A stretch of DNA of 21,958 nucleotides from Pelosinus fermentans (GCA_002434245.1 DJJR01000031.1:162659-184616); one strand, 5' to 3'. Numbered from the stretch's first letter, positions 13,867 to 21,958 are shown. The notes: a model not told the origin generated them from the letters alone. Numbers and translations are program-made.

Positions 13867-14904
13867 ATGATCAAACCAGGAAAGATACAGTCCCTGCTGC
13901 TATGGTTACTTTTTATGACGACAATTTTGTTGGCAGGGTGTGGAGCGCAGCAGACTGCGGCTACTACCGGAAAAAGCGGAGAAATAAGCGGTAAGTTACA
14001 AGTGTATACATCACAGCCGGATAGTGATATTAGTAAATTAGTGGCTGGGTTTGCGAAAAAATATCCTCAGGTTCAAGTAGAAGTATTTCGATCGGGTACG
14101 GAAGAAGTAATTGCACGAATTAATACAGAAATGAAAGCCGGAAAAATAGGAGCAGATGTATTGTTTTTAGCAGATGCTCCTACATTTGAGGCGCTTAAAG
14201 TACAGAATTTGCTGCTGGATTATCAATCAGGCGAGCTTAAAGGCGTGAAGCAAGAACTGCTGGATACTGATCATATGTATTCTCCAACCAAAATGATTCC
14301 TATTGGAATTGTAATCAATACCAATAAAGTGAGGGAGTTAGACAAGGTTGACTGGAATACTTTGTCTGAATCTGAGAACAAAGGGCAAACAGTTATGCCT
14401 AGCCCTTTGTATTCGGGAGCAGCAGCCTATAATCTGGGTATATTTAGAAATCAATCTGAACTGGGCTGGAATTATTATGAAAAGCTAAAAAAAAATCAGG
14501 TGATGGTGGTAAAAGGCAATGGCGACGTCATTAAACGTGTAGCCAGCGGGGAAAAAAGTTTTGGCATAGTGGTGGATTTTATGGCCTTTAATGCTGCTAA
14601 ACAAGGATCACCCGTTGCCTTTGTTTATCCTAAGACTGGTTCTGCCGTTATTACGGAGCCTGTTGGAATTGTGAAAACCACACAAAATGCAGCAGCAGCT
14701 AAAGCCTTTGTAGATTTTGTGCTTTCTGCTGAAGGTCAGCAATTAGCAGTACAGCAAGGCTATTTGCCAGTCAACAAGGACGTGAATGCGCCAGAAGGCA
14801 GATCGGCCGCAGCTGCTTTGAAAATCTTAAATGCACCAATTAAAAAGCTGGTTGAACAGCGAGATGTTGACAAAAAAGACTTCACTGTGTTATTTGGTGG
14901 GTAG
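13867..14904 (+). CDS. ABC transporter substrate-binding lipoprotein, Fe3+/2-aminoethylphosphonate-type family
   Basis: A 345-aa protein with a lipoprotein signal (LLAGC, Cys 25) followed by a periplasmic-binding-protein fold: KLQVYTSQPDSDISKLVAGFAKKYPQ, then TEEVIARINTEMKAGKIGADVLFLAD, then KMIPIGIVINTNK. This is the AfuA/FbpA type. Ferric-binding members carry an N-x-YY tyrosine pair in the second half. Here the equivalent stretch reads GIVVDFMAF (233-241) with no Tyr pair, so ferric iron is unlikely and an anion such as a phosphonate or phosphate ester is more plausible. AAGGAGG precedes the ATG. First gene of a four-gene operon. The fold is sure; the ligand is inferred. Confidence 0.85.
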   Translation: MIKPGKIQSLLLWLLFMTTILLAGCGAQQTAATTGKSGEISGKLQVYTSQPDSDISKLVAGFAKKYPQVQVEVFRSGTEEVIARINTEMKAGKIGADVLFLADAPTFEALKVQNLLLDYQSGELKGVKQELLDTDHMYSPTKMIPIGIVINTNKVRELDKVDWNTLSESENKGQTVMPSPLYSGAAAYNLGIFRNQSELGWNYYEKLKKNQVMVVKGNGDVIKRVASGEKSFGIVVDFMAFNAAKQGSPVAFVYPKTGSAVITEPVGIVKTTQNAAAAKAFVDFVLSAEGQQLAVQQGYLPVNKDVNAPEGRSAAAALKILNAPIKKLVEQRDVDKKDFTVLFGG

Positions 14905-14906
14905 CT

Positions 14907-16589
14907 ATGAAACGTATAGCATCATGGTGCCTGTTCATACTACCGATCCTTTTCATCATCTATCCCCTATGGAATTTGCTGACTGTTTCCTTGGGAGTAT
15001 CCACTATGCAGCAAGGGATATCCTTAACTGCATACGGTCAATTGCTCCAAGATCCACAATTGCCGACTGTAATTCAAAATACCTTGTATATTGCTGTTGT
15101 TTCCACAATCGCTTCCTTATTCATGGGAGCCATGGCTGCCATACTTACTGAAAAGACAGATATACCGGGACGCCAGGGCTGGCGTCTTGTTTTTATCCTT
15201 CCAGTGCTTTTACCATCCTATGTAATTTCCATTGCCTGGCAGCACTGGGCAGGTCCTGTTGGTTTGGTAAACGGCTGGTTACAGCATCTTTTGGGGAGAA
15301 CAATATGGAATTTTGCGGGGATTCATGAAATTGTCATTGTAATGGCTATTTCTCATATGCCGATTGCTTATTTACTGGTACGATCTGCTATCAATGCAAT
15401 TCCAGGACATTTGGAAGACGCTGCTCGCATTGCAGGTGCCCGGCCTGTTATAGTATTCACCTCTGTAGTCTTGCCATTAACGGTTCCAGCGCTGGCCAAT
15501 GCTGCCTTATTATGTTTTGCAAGTGCTTTGGATAATTTCGGTATTCCTGCTTTTATCGGCATACCATCTGGTATTACGGTTCTTAGCACGCTGATTTATC
15601 AAAAAGTCATTGGATTGGGAAACGGCCAATTTGAGCAGGCGGCGGCTTTGGCAGTGGTAACAGGACTGCTGTCCATGATACCTGTATATTTTCAGGGCAA
15701 GATTTTTCATGGACCGAAGTATTCTCGGGAAGAGGGGAACAGGGAAAAAAGAATCTACCTTATGGGAAAGTGGAAATGGTTATTAGTATTATTAATAGGC
15801 ATATGGCAAGGGGTAACCGTTATTGGACCTTGCATAGCCATGCTGCTGCTGTCTCTGGCACCTGCTTATGGCGTTCCTTTGACCTTAAGCAATCTTACCT
15901 TTGCTCACTATATTTCCTTGTGGACGGATACACCGGTGGTGGCTGCAGGTCTGAAAAATAGCCTGCTGCTGGCCCTAATATCGACAGTAGTGGTTTTATT
16001 ATTCGCTTGGCCCTTGGCAAGGAGAATTGTACTTGCTCCGTCTTCGTTGATTACTTTTCTGGATGGGATTGCAGCTGTACCTTACTGTCTGCCGGGAATG
16101 GTAGTAGGATTAGCTGTACTGCTGACTTGGATTCATCCGATTCCCGGGACATCCTTTAGTTTGTATGGCGGTATGACAATTTTGCTTTTGGCCTATATAC
16201 CCCGATTTTATACTTTCGGCATCCGAACGTGGACCACGGCGTGGGCTCGATTTTCTTTGCACATGGAGGAGGCAGGACATGTGGCAGGGGCTGGTCCCAT
16301 GACAGTTACCCGTAGGATTACGCTGCCAATGTTTCGTGAAGAAGCGTTGGGCGGTGGTACACTTATTTTTTTGTTAGCTTTTACTGAGTTGACTCTTTCT
16401 TCGTTGCTGGCTGGCTCGCAGTTTTCTACAATAGGAGTTATTGTTTTCAGCATGGAAACGGCAGGACGTGCTCTGGAAAGTGCGGCGTTAGGTACCGTGC
16501 TGACATTGCTGACGCTTGGATTATCAGCTGGCGTTTGCAAATACTTGCTTGACGAAAAAAACTCGGAAGAAAAGGAGACCAAGATATGA
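14907..16589 (+). CDS. ABC transporter permease, two fused membrane domains (FbpB-like)
   Basis: A 560-aa membrane protein, about twice the length of a single permease, with some 12 membrane segments. Two EAA loops contact the ATPase: DAARIAGARPVIVFTSVVLP (in the first half) and EEAGHVAGAGPMTVTRRITLP (in the second half, shown without its last residues). The duplicated layout is typical of FbpB/PhnU-type importers, which need one permease chain per transporter. It starts 2 nt after the binding protein gene and overlaps the ATPase gene by 4 nt (ATGA), so translation is coupled. Ligand as for the binding protein. Confidence 0.88.
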   Translation: MKRIASWCLFILPILFIIYPLWNLLTVSLGVSTMQQGISLTAYGQLLQDPQLPTVIQNTLYIAVVSTIASLFMGAMAAILTEKTDIPGRQGWRLVFILPVLLPSYVISIAWQHWAGPVGLVNGWLQHLLGRTIWNFAGIHEIVIVMAISHMPIAYLLVRSAINAIPGHLEDAARIAGARPVIVFTSVVLPLTVPALANAALLCFASALDNFGIPAFIGIPSGITVLSTLIYQKVIGLGNGQFEQAAALAVVTGLLSMIPVYFQGKIFHGPKYSREEGNREKRIYLMGKWKWLLVLLIGIWQGVTVIGPCIAMLLLSLAPAYGVPLTLSNLTFAHYISLWTDTPVVAAGLKNSLLLALISTVVVLLFAWPLARRIVLAPSSLITFLDGIAAVPYCLPGMVVGLAVLLTWIHPIPGTSFSLYGGMTILLLAYIPRFYTFGIRTWTTAWARFSLHMEEAGHVAGAGPMTVTRRITLPMFREEALGGGTLIFLLAFTELTLSSLLAGSQFSTIGVIVFSMETAGRALESAALGTVLTLLTLGLSAGVCKYLLDEKNSEEKETKI

Positions 16590-17683
16590 ATGCAGATTTT
16601 CGAGAGCGGCAGCAAGCATTAACCATACGAAAGCTGGCGGTGCGTTACAGTAATTCTTCACAGTGGGTTTTGCAGGATTTCGATCTTGCTGTCAGGTCGG
16701 GGGAGTTTGTTGTAATCATTGGACCAAGCGGCTGCGGCAAAAGTACATTGTTAAGATTGATTGCTGGTTTTACACAGTTGCAGCAAGGTGAAATTGTTAT
16801 TGGAAAAAGAGTGGCAGCAACTGCTGGCGGTGTTTGTATACCTCCTGAAGAAAGAGATGTAGGTTTTGTTTTTCAATCCTATGCCTTGTGGCCCCATATG
16901 ACGGTCAAAGCCAATATTACCTTCCCTCTGGAACAAAAACGGTTTACTGCCCTGCAAAGGGAGCAGCGAGTGGATGAAGCAATTATGAAATTCGGATTGC
17001 AGGAGCATCAGCACCGATACCCGGCGGAATTGTCAGGAGGCCAACGGCAGCGAGTAGCGCTGGCCCGGGCTCTGGTCGGGCAGCCGGCTCTATTATTAAT
17101 GGATGAACCATTATCCAGCCTGGATGTAGCTTTACGCAAAAGGATTCAGGATGAATTGTTGATTATGCATAAGGAATGGCAGCCGGCAGTTCTTTATGTT
17201 ACTCATGATCAAGATGAGGCGGTGAAATTGGCAGACCGTCTTATTGTGCTGAATGAAGGAAAAATTCAGCAGGCAGGAACGCCATATGATATTTTTCATT
17301 CTCCCAATAATTCTTTTGTGGCAAATTTCTTTGGTGAAGTGAATGAACTGGTTGGCAGTGTAGTCGAAAATCAAGGCAATGGATTAAGCTGCATAAGAAT
17401 TGGTGACCATATATTCATTTTGGCACGGACACAGTCTTCTTTGACCAGTGGGGAAAGAGTGAGGGTATTTATCCGTCCTTCATGGGTGGATATACAGGAA
17501 CGAGAAGATATGTCCAATGCGCGTATTACGGACAGCCGCTTTATGGGAGCCTATACAGATTATTCACTAGAATGGCAAGGTATACCTTTGCGGGTATCCA
17601 CTCAGAACACTATTTCCAAAAGAGTAGGTGACAGCATCTTCCTGAAAGTGAAAGATGCCTGGAGCATAAAGACAAGTGAATGA
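16586..17683 (+). CDS. ABC transporter ATP-binding protein (FbpC/PotA type)
   Basis: A 365-aa ATPase with all standard motifs: Walker A GPSGCGKST (46-54), Q-loop Gln 97 (FVFQSYALWPHMTV), signature LSGGQRQRVALARAL (149-163), Walker B LLLMDEP (169-175) and the switch His in VTHDQDEAV (about 206). A C-terminal TOBE-like domain (about 250-360) follows, as in FbpC, PotA and PhnT. AAGGAG at 16571-16576 precedes ATG 16586. It overlaps the permease by 4 nt and energises uptake for this operon. Confidence 0.9.
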   Translation: MNADFRERQQALTIRKLAVRYSNSSQWVLQDFDLAVRSGEFVVIIGPSGCGKSTLLRLIAGFTQLQQGEIVIGKRVAATAGGVCIPPEERDVGFVFQSYALWPHMTVKANITFPLEQKRFTALQREQRVDEAIMKFGLQEHQHRYPAELSGGQRQRVALARALVGQPALLLMDEPLSSLDVALRKRIQDELLIMHKEWQPAVLYVTHDQDEAVKLADRLIVLNEGKIQQAGTPYDIFHSPNNSFVANFFGEVNELVGSVVENQGNGLSCIRIGDHIFILARTQSSLTSGERVRVFIRPSWVDIQEREDMSNARITDSRFMGAYTDYSLEWQGIPLRVSTQNTISKRVGDSIFLKVKDAWSIKTSE

Positions 17684-17709
17684 TAAATATAAATGTAAGG
17701 AGAGTATGT

Positions 17710-18723
17710 ATGACTTTGTCATTGGCAAAATGCCAAGCTATGCTGCCTTTGGATATGGCAAAAGCATCAGAAATTGTACAGGATAGTTATCATTATTTGC
17801 TGGAAACAGCAGGAAATGTTGAAAAGATGTGTTTGCGTGAACGTGTACTAGATGTCTTGCATAACCCAGCTCCCAGCTTTCTCAGTGTATTGGATGAGAA
17901 GGATAAAGCAGACATTCGCATGATGCTGAGGAATAAGAAACTGATAGAAGAAGGGATAAGCACAGCCTTGTTATTTCCAACATGCAAAAATCCCAAAATC
18001 GCGCCCCAGCCCTTTTGGTGTGCGCCTGGCAGCAGTTATTTCAGACATCATGCTTATCCTGGAGGATTGGCTGTACACACTGCTTTAAACCTTAGCATAT
18101 CATTAAGCTTCTGCGATGGTTACAAAAAGGTATACCGCTGCCTGCCTGACCGAGACCTTGTGGTTGCGGGACAAATTCTGCATGATTTTCAAAAACCGTG
18201 GGTTCTGCAATGGTGTCCCGATGGAAGCTGTGCATCGCAGCCAGTAGTGGCAGGAACTGCAATGCATCATATTTTCGGTTTAGCGGAAGCCATGTTTCGC
18301 GGCTTTGAGCCAGAAATTGTGATTGCTCAGGCTTGTGCCCATCTTTCTCCTGGTACGGTTCCTTCTGTCAAACAAATAGCGCTATGGCTGGCTATCGCCT
18401 GCCATATTGCCGGCAAGGAACCAGCAGCTTACGGTGTTGGTAAAAAAGGACTGCTCAGATTATTGCCTCCCGTTGAATGGTTTATTGTATACCAAGGGGA
18501 TCAAAATTGGGTAGTAAGTATGCAGGCTGCTACAGAAGTGATAGCCGCCATGCAGCGATATGCCCGTGTGATATACGGAATGGAAGGAAGTGAATTAAAT
18601 ACCTGGAAATTTAATGCACTGCGTAATTATGTTTTTTCACAAGTTACGGTACTGAGATTGTACGAAATACTATCTGGTAAAGGGTATGAAGAGTTTGAAC
18701 GTTATGTCCAGGCATTAAATTGA
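17710..18723 (+). CDS. HD-domain metal-dependent phosphohydrolase, last gene of the ABC operon
   Basis: A 337-aa protein. The HD signature is spread as FRHHAYPGGLAVHTALNLS (111-129; His 113, 114 and 123), VAGQILHDFQKPW (152-164; His 158-Asp 159), AMHHIF (184-189) and AQACAHLS (207-213; His 211). These are metal ligands of an HD hydrolase, with a GGLxxHT form as in YhaM-type proteins. Cysteines are frequent (for example 104, 135, 144, 169, 174). AAGGAG at 17697-17702 sits 7 nt before ATG 17710, preferred over ATG 17680, which overlaps the ATPase gene. Clustering with a transporter of the phosphonate/iron type suggests that it acts on the imported compound, perhaps a phosphate ester. Substrate unproven. 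Confidence 0.78.
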   Translation: MTLSLAKCQAMLPLDMAKASEIVQDSYHYLLETAGNVEKMCLRERVLDVLHNPAPSFLSVLDEKDKADIRMMLRNKKLIEEGISTALLFPTCKNPKIAPQPFWCAPGSSYFRHHAYPGGLAVHTALNLSISLSFCDGYKKVYRCLPDRDLVVAGQILHDFQKPWVLQWCPDGSCASQPVVAGTAMHHIFGLAEAMFRGFEPEIVIAQACAHLSPGTVPSVKQIALWLAIACHIAGKEPAAYGVGKKGLLRLLPPVEWFIVYQGDQNWVVSMQAATEVIAAMQRYARVIYGMEGSELNTWKFNALRNYVFSQVTVLRLYEILSGKGYEEFERYVQALN

Positions 18724-18809
18724 GTATTAAGAGATATGAAAAATCTTGTCATGAAACTCAAGGACATCTGATTTGAAATCAAATCGAGAATTTTGTGTAA
18801 TTTTTTTGG

Positions 18810-18834
18810 GCAGCATGTATTTGCTGCTATTTTT
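18810..18834 (+). terminator. terminator of the ABC/HD operon
   Basis: GCAGCA/TGCTGC stem (18810-18815 with 18822-18827), 6-nt loop, then TATTTTTTTA. Short stem but a good T-run. Confidence 0.7.
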
Positions 18835-18966
18835 TTATTTGCAGGATAAATATAGTGGTTTGCTAAATATACTATGAATAAGTAAGTGTTTTTGATAGTC
18901 TTTAGCATATAGTATGAATACTAGTATCATTTAGCTTTGCTAAGTCTAGTAAAGGGGGAATTAAAA

Positions 18967-19590
18967 ATGGAAATCAAGCATCCTGAATGGTTACAGATAA
19001 AAACGGGTAAACCTATCTTATACGGTTACAATCAAGAGTGGTATAAGACTTCTTTTCAGAAGACGAGAGGCTGCGGACCTACAACTGCTGCCATGCTGCT
19101 TTTGTATCTGAATAGACGTGAAGCTGGAGTGCTGCCATACCAAAGCAACAGTATTTCCTCTATAACTCAAGTCTTGGAGGATGTGTGGAATTTTGTAACT
19201 CCCGGGTGGCTGTTAGGGCTCAATAGCACTAAGAAATTCTGCAGGGGAGTAGAGGCTCTTGCAGCACATTATGGACTAAGCTGGCAATGCCGTGAGCTTA
19301 GCCTTTCAGCATTCAAGTTTAAGAGGCCATCACTTTATCAGGTCGTAAAATTTTTGAAGGAAGGTCTCACCTCTGATTGTCCTATTGCATTTCTGAATTT
19401 GCAAAAAGGACGAGTGGCATCCTTAGAGAGCTGGCATTGGATTGTTCTAGTGTCCTTGTCTTATAAAGAAAGTGAGAATCGTTATCTGGCTACTTGTTAT
19501 GACGGAGGTCGTTTGCTTACTTTTGACTTGGGTCTTTGGCTGGAGACCACCAGGCTTGGAGGCGGATTTGTATATATAACTGCTGAATGA
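18967..19590 (+). CDS. C39-like peptidase-fold (papain-like) protein
   Basis: A 207-aa protein with a papain-like arrangement: Cys 36 in TRGCGPTTAAMLL (33-45), a His in SWHWIVLVSL (155-164; His 157) and an Asp in CYDGG (177-181; Asp 179). This order matches the Peptidase_C39_2-type family. No signal peptide or membrane segment, and no attached ABC transporter, so it is probably a cytoplasmic cysteine hydrolase or its inactive relative. An in-frame TTG lies at 18937, but GGGGG (18954-18958) is well placed for ATG 18967. Single gene; substrate unknown. Confidence 0.75.
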   Translation: MEIKHPEWLQIKTGKPILYGYNQEWYKTSFQKTRGCGPTTAAMLLLYLNRREAGVLPYQSNSISSITQVLEDVWNFVTPGWLLGLNSTKKFCRGVEALAAHYGLSWQCRELSLSAFKFKRPSLYQVVKFLKEGLTSDCPIAFLNLQKGRVASLESWHWIVLVSLSYKESENRYLATCYDGGRLLTFDLGLWLETTRLGGGFVYITAE

Positions 19591-19687
19591 GTCCTGAAAA
19601 GGAATGATCTTATGAAGAATCGATAGGTATCTCATGAGATAGTAAGATATTTAATAAAAAATATGATATTTACATGTTTTAACTGTC

Positions 19688-19721
19688 TATGCAATGAAGT
19701 ATGCCTGAATCTGATTGCATA
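19688..19721. repeat. 8-bp inverted repeat upstream of the Lys-rich gene
   Basis: TATGCAAT (19688-19695) and ATTGCATA (19714-19721) are perfect complements around an 18-nt spacer, directly upstream of the promoter at 19729-19755. It could be a regulator binding site. Eight bases could also be chance in AT-rich DNA. Confidence 0.35.
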
Positions 19722-19728
19722 AACCACG

Positions 19729-19755
19729 CTGTCAAATGGCAGACTATGGTATAAT
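19729..19755 (+). promoter_or_regulatory. promoter of the 29-aa Lys-rich gene
   Basis: TGGTATAAT gives an extended -10 (TATAAT at 19750-19755), with CTGTCA (19729-19734) as a -35 at a short 15-nt spacing. It is 38 nt before the start codon. Confidence 0.55.
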
Positions 19756-19792
19756 AAACCTAGGTTTTACGATAAAAAAGGAGATGTTCGAC

Positions 19793-19882
19793 ATGGGAGA
19801 TAAAAGCCCAAAGAACAAGGAAAAAAAGAAGAAAAAAGCTGAAAAAAAGGCTCCATCAATTCAAGCAGCTAAATCTGAATAA
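19793..19882 (+). CDS. 29-aa Lys-rich small protein
   Basis: AAAAGGAG lies upstream of ATG 19793. The product begins MGDKSPKNKEKKKKKAEKK and ends APSIQAAKSE. About 11 of 29 residues are Lys, so the protein is strongly basic and probably unstructured. It has its own extended -10 promoter and its own terminator, which supports a real monocistronic gene. Short Lys-rich proteins starting MGDKSPK are, from memory, found in several bacterial groups without known function. The rest of the 19591-19999 gap shows only the inverted repeat, promoter and terminator listed. Confidence 0.65.
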   Translation: MGDKSPKNKEKKKKKAEKKAPSIQAAKSE

Positions 19883-19896
19883 GCATCTGTATAAAG

Positions 19897-19923
19897 CGCA
19901 ACCACTTGCTGGTTGTGTTTTTC
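19897..19923 (+). terminator. terminator of the Lys-rich gene
   Basis: An 8-bp stem (19897-19904 with 19910-19917, one G-U), a 5-nt loop, then TTTTTC. It confirms a monocistronic unit. Confidence 0.75.
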
Positions 19924-19999
19924 TTTGTTACTGCGATTGGTTACATAAGATTAGTAAATGGAATAGAATATTATAAAAATTATAATAAGGAGAAATTTT

Positions 20000-20899
20000 A
20001 TGTATCCACAATATTCCTATTACAATAAAATTCAAAAATGTAAAGAACAGCCAATCTCTTTTCCTCCGCAGCACCAGGATCGTCAACCAGGATTGGAATA
20101 CCTAATGGACCCGCTGCCGATTTCGGAGAATTGTGAGTATAGGGGGAGTGGGAAATTAGAAGGTAAAGTAGCGATTATTACTGGTGGAGATAGTGGAATT
20201 GGACGTGCTGCTGCGATCGCTTATGCAAAAGAAGGTGCAGACGTTGCTATTGTATATTTGTATGAGCATCGTGATGCAAGAGAAACCCAAGACCGGATTG
20301 AAGAGATCGGGCAGAGGTGTTTAACGATTGCTGGGGATCTGAGAGAAGAAGCATTTTCGTACCATGTAGCTGAACAGACAATACGAGTTTTTGGTAAAAT
20401 TGATGTATTGGTTAACAATCATGGAGTACAATTTCCTCAGTGCAGCATAATGGATATTACAGCAGAACAATTGGATGATACCTTTCGTACGAATATATAT
20501 GGCTTCTTTTATATGACAAAGGCAGTATTGCCTCATTTACCTCCTGGAAGTGCTATTATTAATACTACTTCTGTAACCGCATATGAGGGAAATAAGTATC
20601 TTCTCGATTACTCTGCCACGAAAGGTGCTATTGTAAGCTTCACTCGCTCATTATCTCTTTCACTGCAATCCTGTGGAATTCGTGTAAATGCAGTGGCCCC
20701 AGGTCCTATATGGACTCCGCTGCAGCCGTCAAGCTGGCCGGCAGATTATATTATGACCTTTGGCACGGAGACTCCAATGAAAAGAGCCGGGCAGCCCTTT
20801 GAATTAGCACCAACCTATGTATATCTAGCCTCCCAGGATTCATATTATGTTTCTGGGCAGGTCTTGCATGTCAATGGTGGAACGATTACTGGGTCGTAA
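20000..20899 (+). CDS. short-chain dehydrogenase/reductase (SDR) with N-terminal extension
   Basis: A 299-aa protein. Residues 1-50 form an extension rich in Gln, Pro and Tyr (QYSYYNKIQKCKEQPIS, then PPQHQDRQPGLEYLMDPLP), typical of the YhxC/general-stress SDR subgroup. The Rossmann core starts at GKVAIITGGDSGIGRAAA (TGGDSGIG, 61-68). Catalytic residues are Ser 191, Tyr 204 and Lys 208 (YSATK). The usual NNAG reads NNHG (139-142). Ends with the SGQVLHVNGGT signature. Predicted NAD(P)-dependent oxidoreductase; substrate unknown. GGAG precedes the ATG. Convergent with the lipoprotein gene. Confidence 0.9.
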   Translation: MYPQYSYYNKIQKCKEQPISFPPQHQDRQPGLEYLMDPLPISENCEYRGSGKLEGKVAIITGGDSGIGRAAAIAYAKEGADVAIVYLYEHRDARETQDRIEEIGQRCLTIAGDLREEAFSYHVAEQTIRVFGKIDVLVNNHGVQFPQCSIMDITAEQLDDTFRTNIYGFFYMTKAVLPHLPPGSAIINTTSVTAYEGNKYLLDYSATKGAIVSFTRSLSLSLQSCGIRVNAVAPGPIWTPLQPSSWPADYIMTFGTETPMKRAGQPFELAPTYVYLASQDSYYVSGQVLHVNGGTITGS

Positions 20900-20950
20900 T
20901 AGTATCTGGTGGAGCAAAGTGCCATGACCAAGCATGCTGCTGGACTGCCC

Positions 20951-20969
20951 AAAAAAATCCTAAGGATTT
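20951..20969 (-). terminator. terminator of the beta-lactamase-fold gene
   Basis: On the minus strand AAATCC-TTA-GGATTT (20955-20960 with 20964-20969) is followed by a T-run (20951-20957), and it overlaps the stop codon of the gene. GCCC and GGGC (20947-20950, 20972-20975) could extend the stem. Confidence 0.5.
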
Positions 20970-21805
20970 GAGGGCTTGAGTGCATTATATGTTTTAGCCG
21001 AAATATCTGCAATAAAATTACTGGCATAGGGCGGCGACTGCTGAGTTGTAGTATACAGACTGATTAGAATCACGTTCTGTCCGTCATCAATAATACCAAC
21101 ATCACATTGGACTCCCGGAAGTTCTCCAACTTTGTGCAGCACTTTTTTTCCTTGCAGGAATCGGGGAATTTCTTCTTGAAATATGGTATTGCTCAATTCT
21201 TCTTTTAAAATGGATGAAAACTCTTTTCCAAGATAGGTCTCATTATAGATTGTTTCAAAAACTAGGGACATTTCATAAGGGGTTGTAACACTGTGATATC
21301 CATATTCCTTGAAGGCCTCACGGCTATGGATTCTAGTATTGACAAGATTTAGGTCGCTTAGCACACGAGTAAGGGCATCCGGCTGCTTTGCTTCGATAAT
21401 ATCCAAAAGTTCATAAAAAGCAGGATTATCGCTAATGACCATCATTTGTTTGATATTCTCGTCATAAGACTGCTTTTCGCTAGTCGAGGCATTGGGGTAT
21501 AGATATTTATAGATTGCAATTGCAACGACTAATTTATGGGTGGATGCTGTGGGAAAGATCATATTTTCGTTAAATTGAATCGTTTGATTCGTTTTAAGGT
21601 TTCGTGCATATAGGCCGATTTCGCCATTAAATTGTTTCAATTCGTTAATAAGCGGCAAAGAAGATTCTTGATCAGGCAATGGCTGGCTGGTAATCGGCGG
21701 TGGTGTTTCTATTTCTGGTTTTTCCTGAGGAGCATTTAAAGCACCACAAGCACTGAGCAAAAATAGTAATACCATGGAAAAAAGTATGAATATAGCCTTG
21801 TTCAT
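20960..21805 (-). CDS. beta-lactamase-fold (serine hydrolase) lipoprotein, class A-like
   Basis: A 281-aa protein with a lipoprotein signal (LLSAC, Cys 20) and a Pro-rich linker (about 30-50). The serine hydrolase fold follows: S88-T-H-K91 (SxxK), S125-D-N127 (SDN) and K225-V-G (KTG position). The canonical omega-loop ExxLN is not seen; the stretch reads NTRIHSREAFKEYG before TTPYEM. It may therefore not hydrolyse beta-lactams efficiently and could be a peptidoglycan-related or esterase-type relative. AGGAG lies before the ATG (complement of 21803-21805). Convergent with the SDR gene. The 153 bases upstream hold no clear promoter. Confidence 0.82.
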   Translation of the reverse strand: MNKAIFILFSMVLLFLLSACGALNAPQEKPEIETPPPITSQPLPDQESSLPLINELKQFNGEIGLYARNLKTNQTIQFNENMIFPTASTHKLVVAIAIYKYLYPNASTSEKQSYDENIKQMMVISDNPAFYELLDIIEAKQPDALTRVLSDLNLVNTRIHSREAFKEYGYHSVTTPYEMSLVFETIYNETYLGKEFSSILKEELSNTIFQEEIPRFLQGKKVLHKVGELPGVQCDVGIIDDGQNVILISLYTTTQQSPPYASNFIADISAKTYNALKPSNP

Positions 21806-21958
21806 TTTGTCATCTCCTAAAATGTAAATATTTCTTTTATTTAAGAACTTAAAGAGTACTACTATAGGGGAGTATCCTCCGTTAAAGTGAAAAATATACT
21901 GGCAATGGTTGTTAATGGTGACATTTGATGAGCCAGATACAGAAAAGTAGAAAGTAGT

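Noticed and set aside
14831..15151. 106-aa plus-strand open frame spanning the junction of binding protein and permease
   Set aside because: Overlaps two strongly supported genes out of frame; low-complexity mix of residues with no domain.
16208..16615. 135-aa minus-strand open frame over the permease end
   Set aside because: Composition mirrors the permease codons; it overlaps a well-supported operon.
20415..20428. NNHG instead of NNAG in the SDR protein as a sign of lost activity
   Set aside because: The catalytic Ser-Tyr-Lys set is intact and substitutions at the third position of this motif occur in active relatives; not a strong anomaly.

Overview
The window looks like a chromosomal segment of an AT-rich, low-GC Firmicute. 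Strong AGGAGG-type ribosome binding sites, Cys-rich proteins, a DHNA/UbiA-type prenyltransferase, a rubrerythrin-like protein and a Fe/phosphonate-type ABC operon fit an anaerobic or facultative spore former. My best guess is the Negativicutes family Sporomusaceae (Pelosinus-like). That placement is from recollection of protein style, not from a search. No rRNA, tRNA, CRISPR array, integrase or transposase gene was seen.

Layout. 1-3170: an ECF sigma factor and a membrane-anchored partner (likely anti-sigma), a small frameshifted ORF, a secreted SIMPL-domain protein, then a 161-nt structured intergenic element ending in a strong terminator. 3200-6744: a metabolic cassette made of a TIM-barrel/AraC fusion regulator, a Tm-1-like (UPF0261) ATP-binding protein and a free-standing TIM-barrel 'PEP hydrolase-like' protein. 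The sigma locus and the cassette are bracketed by two copies of a dispersed non-coding repeat (1-112 and 6778-6929). 7070-10759: single genes (DUF1848 with a C-terminal CxxxCxxC, FMN split-barrel protein, GNAT acetyltransferase, Cof-like HAD phosphatase, rubrerythrin-like diiron protein). 10851-12015: two divergent genes for Cys/His-rich proteins that look like diverged paralogs. 12100-13418: a MenA/UbiA prenyltransferase (minus strand) and a 67-aa protein. 13590-13691: a 33-aa membrane protein. 13867-18723: a four-gene operon (substrate-binding lipoprotein, fused permease, ATPase, HD-domain hydrolase). 18967-21805: a C39-like protein, a 29-aa Lys-rich protein, an SDR oxidoreductase and a beta-lactamase-fold lipoprotein.

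The most interesting pieces are these. (i) The cassette at 3322-6744: the sensor half of the regulator is a homolog of the enzyme encoded two genes downstream, and the two non-regulatory genes correspond to the two halves of the tomato Tm-1 protein. (ii) The structured element at 2967-3127. (iii) The Cys/His-rich paralog pair. (iv) The ABC operon ending in an HD hydrolase, whose binding protein lacks the Tyr pair expected for ferric iron. Starts were re-chosen where a good Shine-Dalgarno supported an internal codon. All family calls come from motif recognition in the translated sequence.
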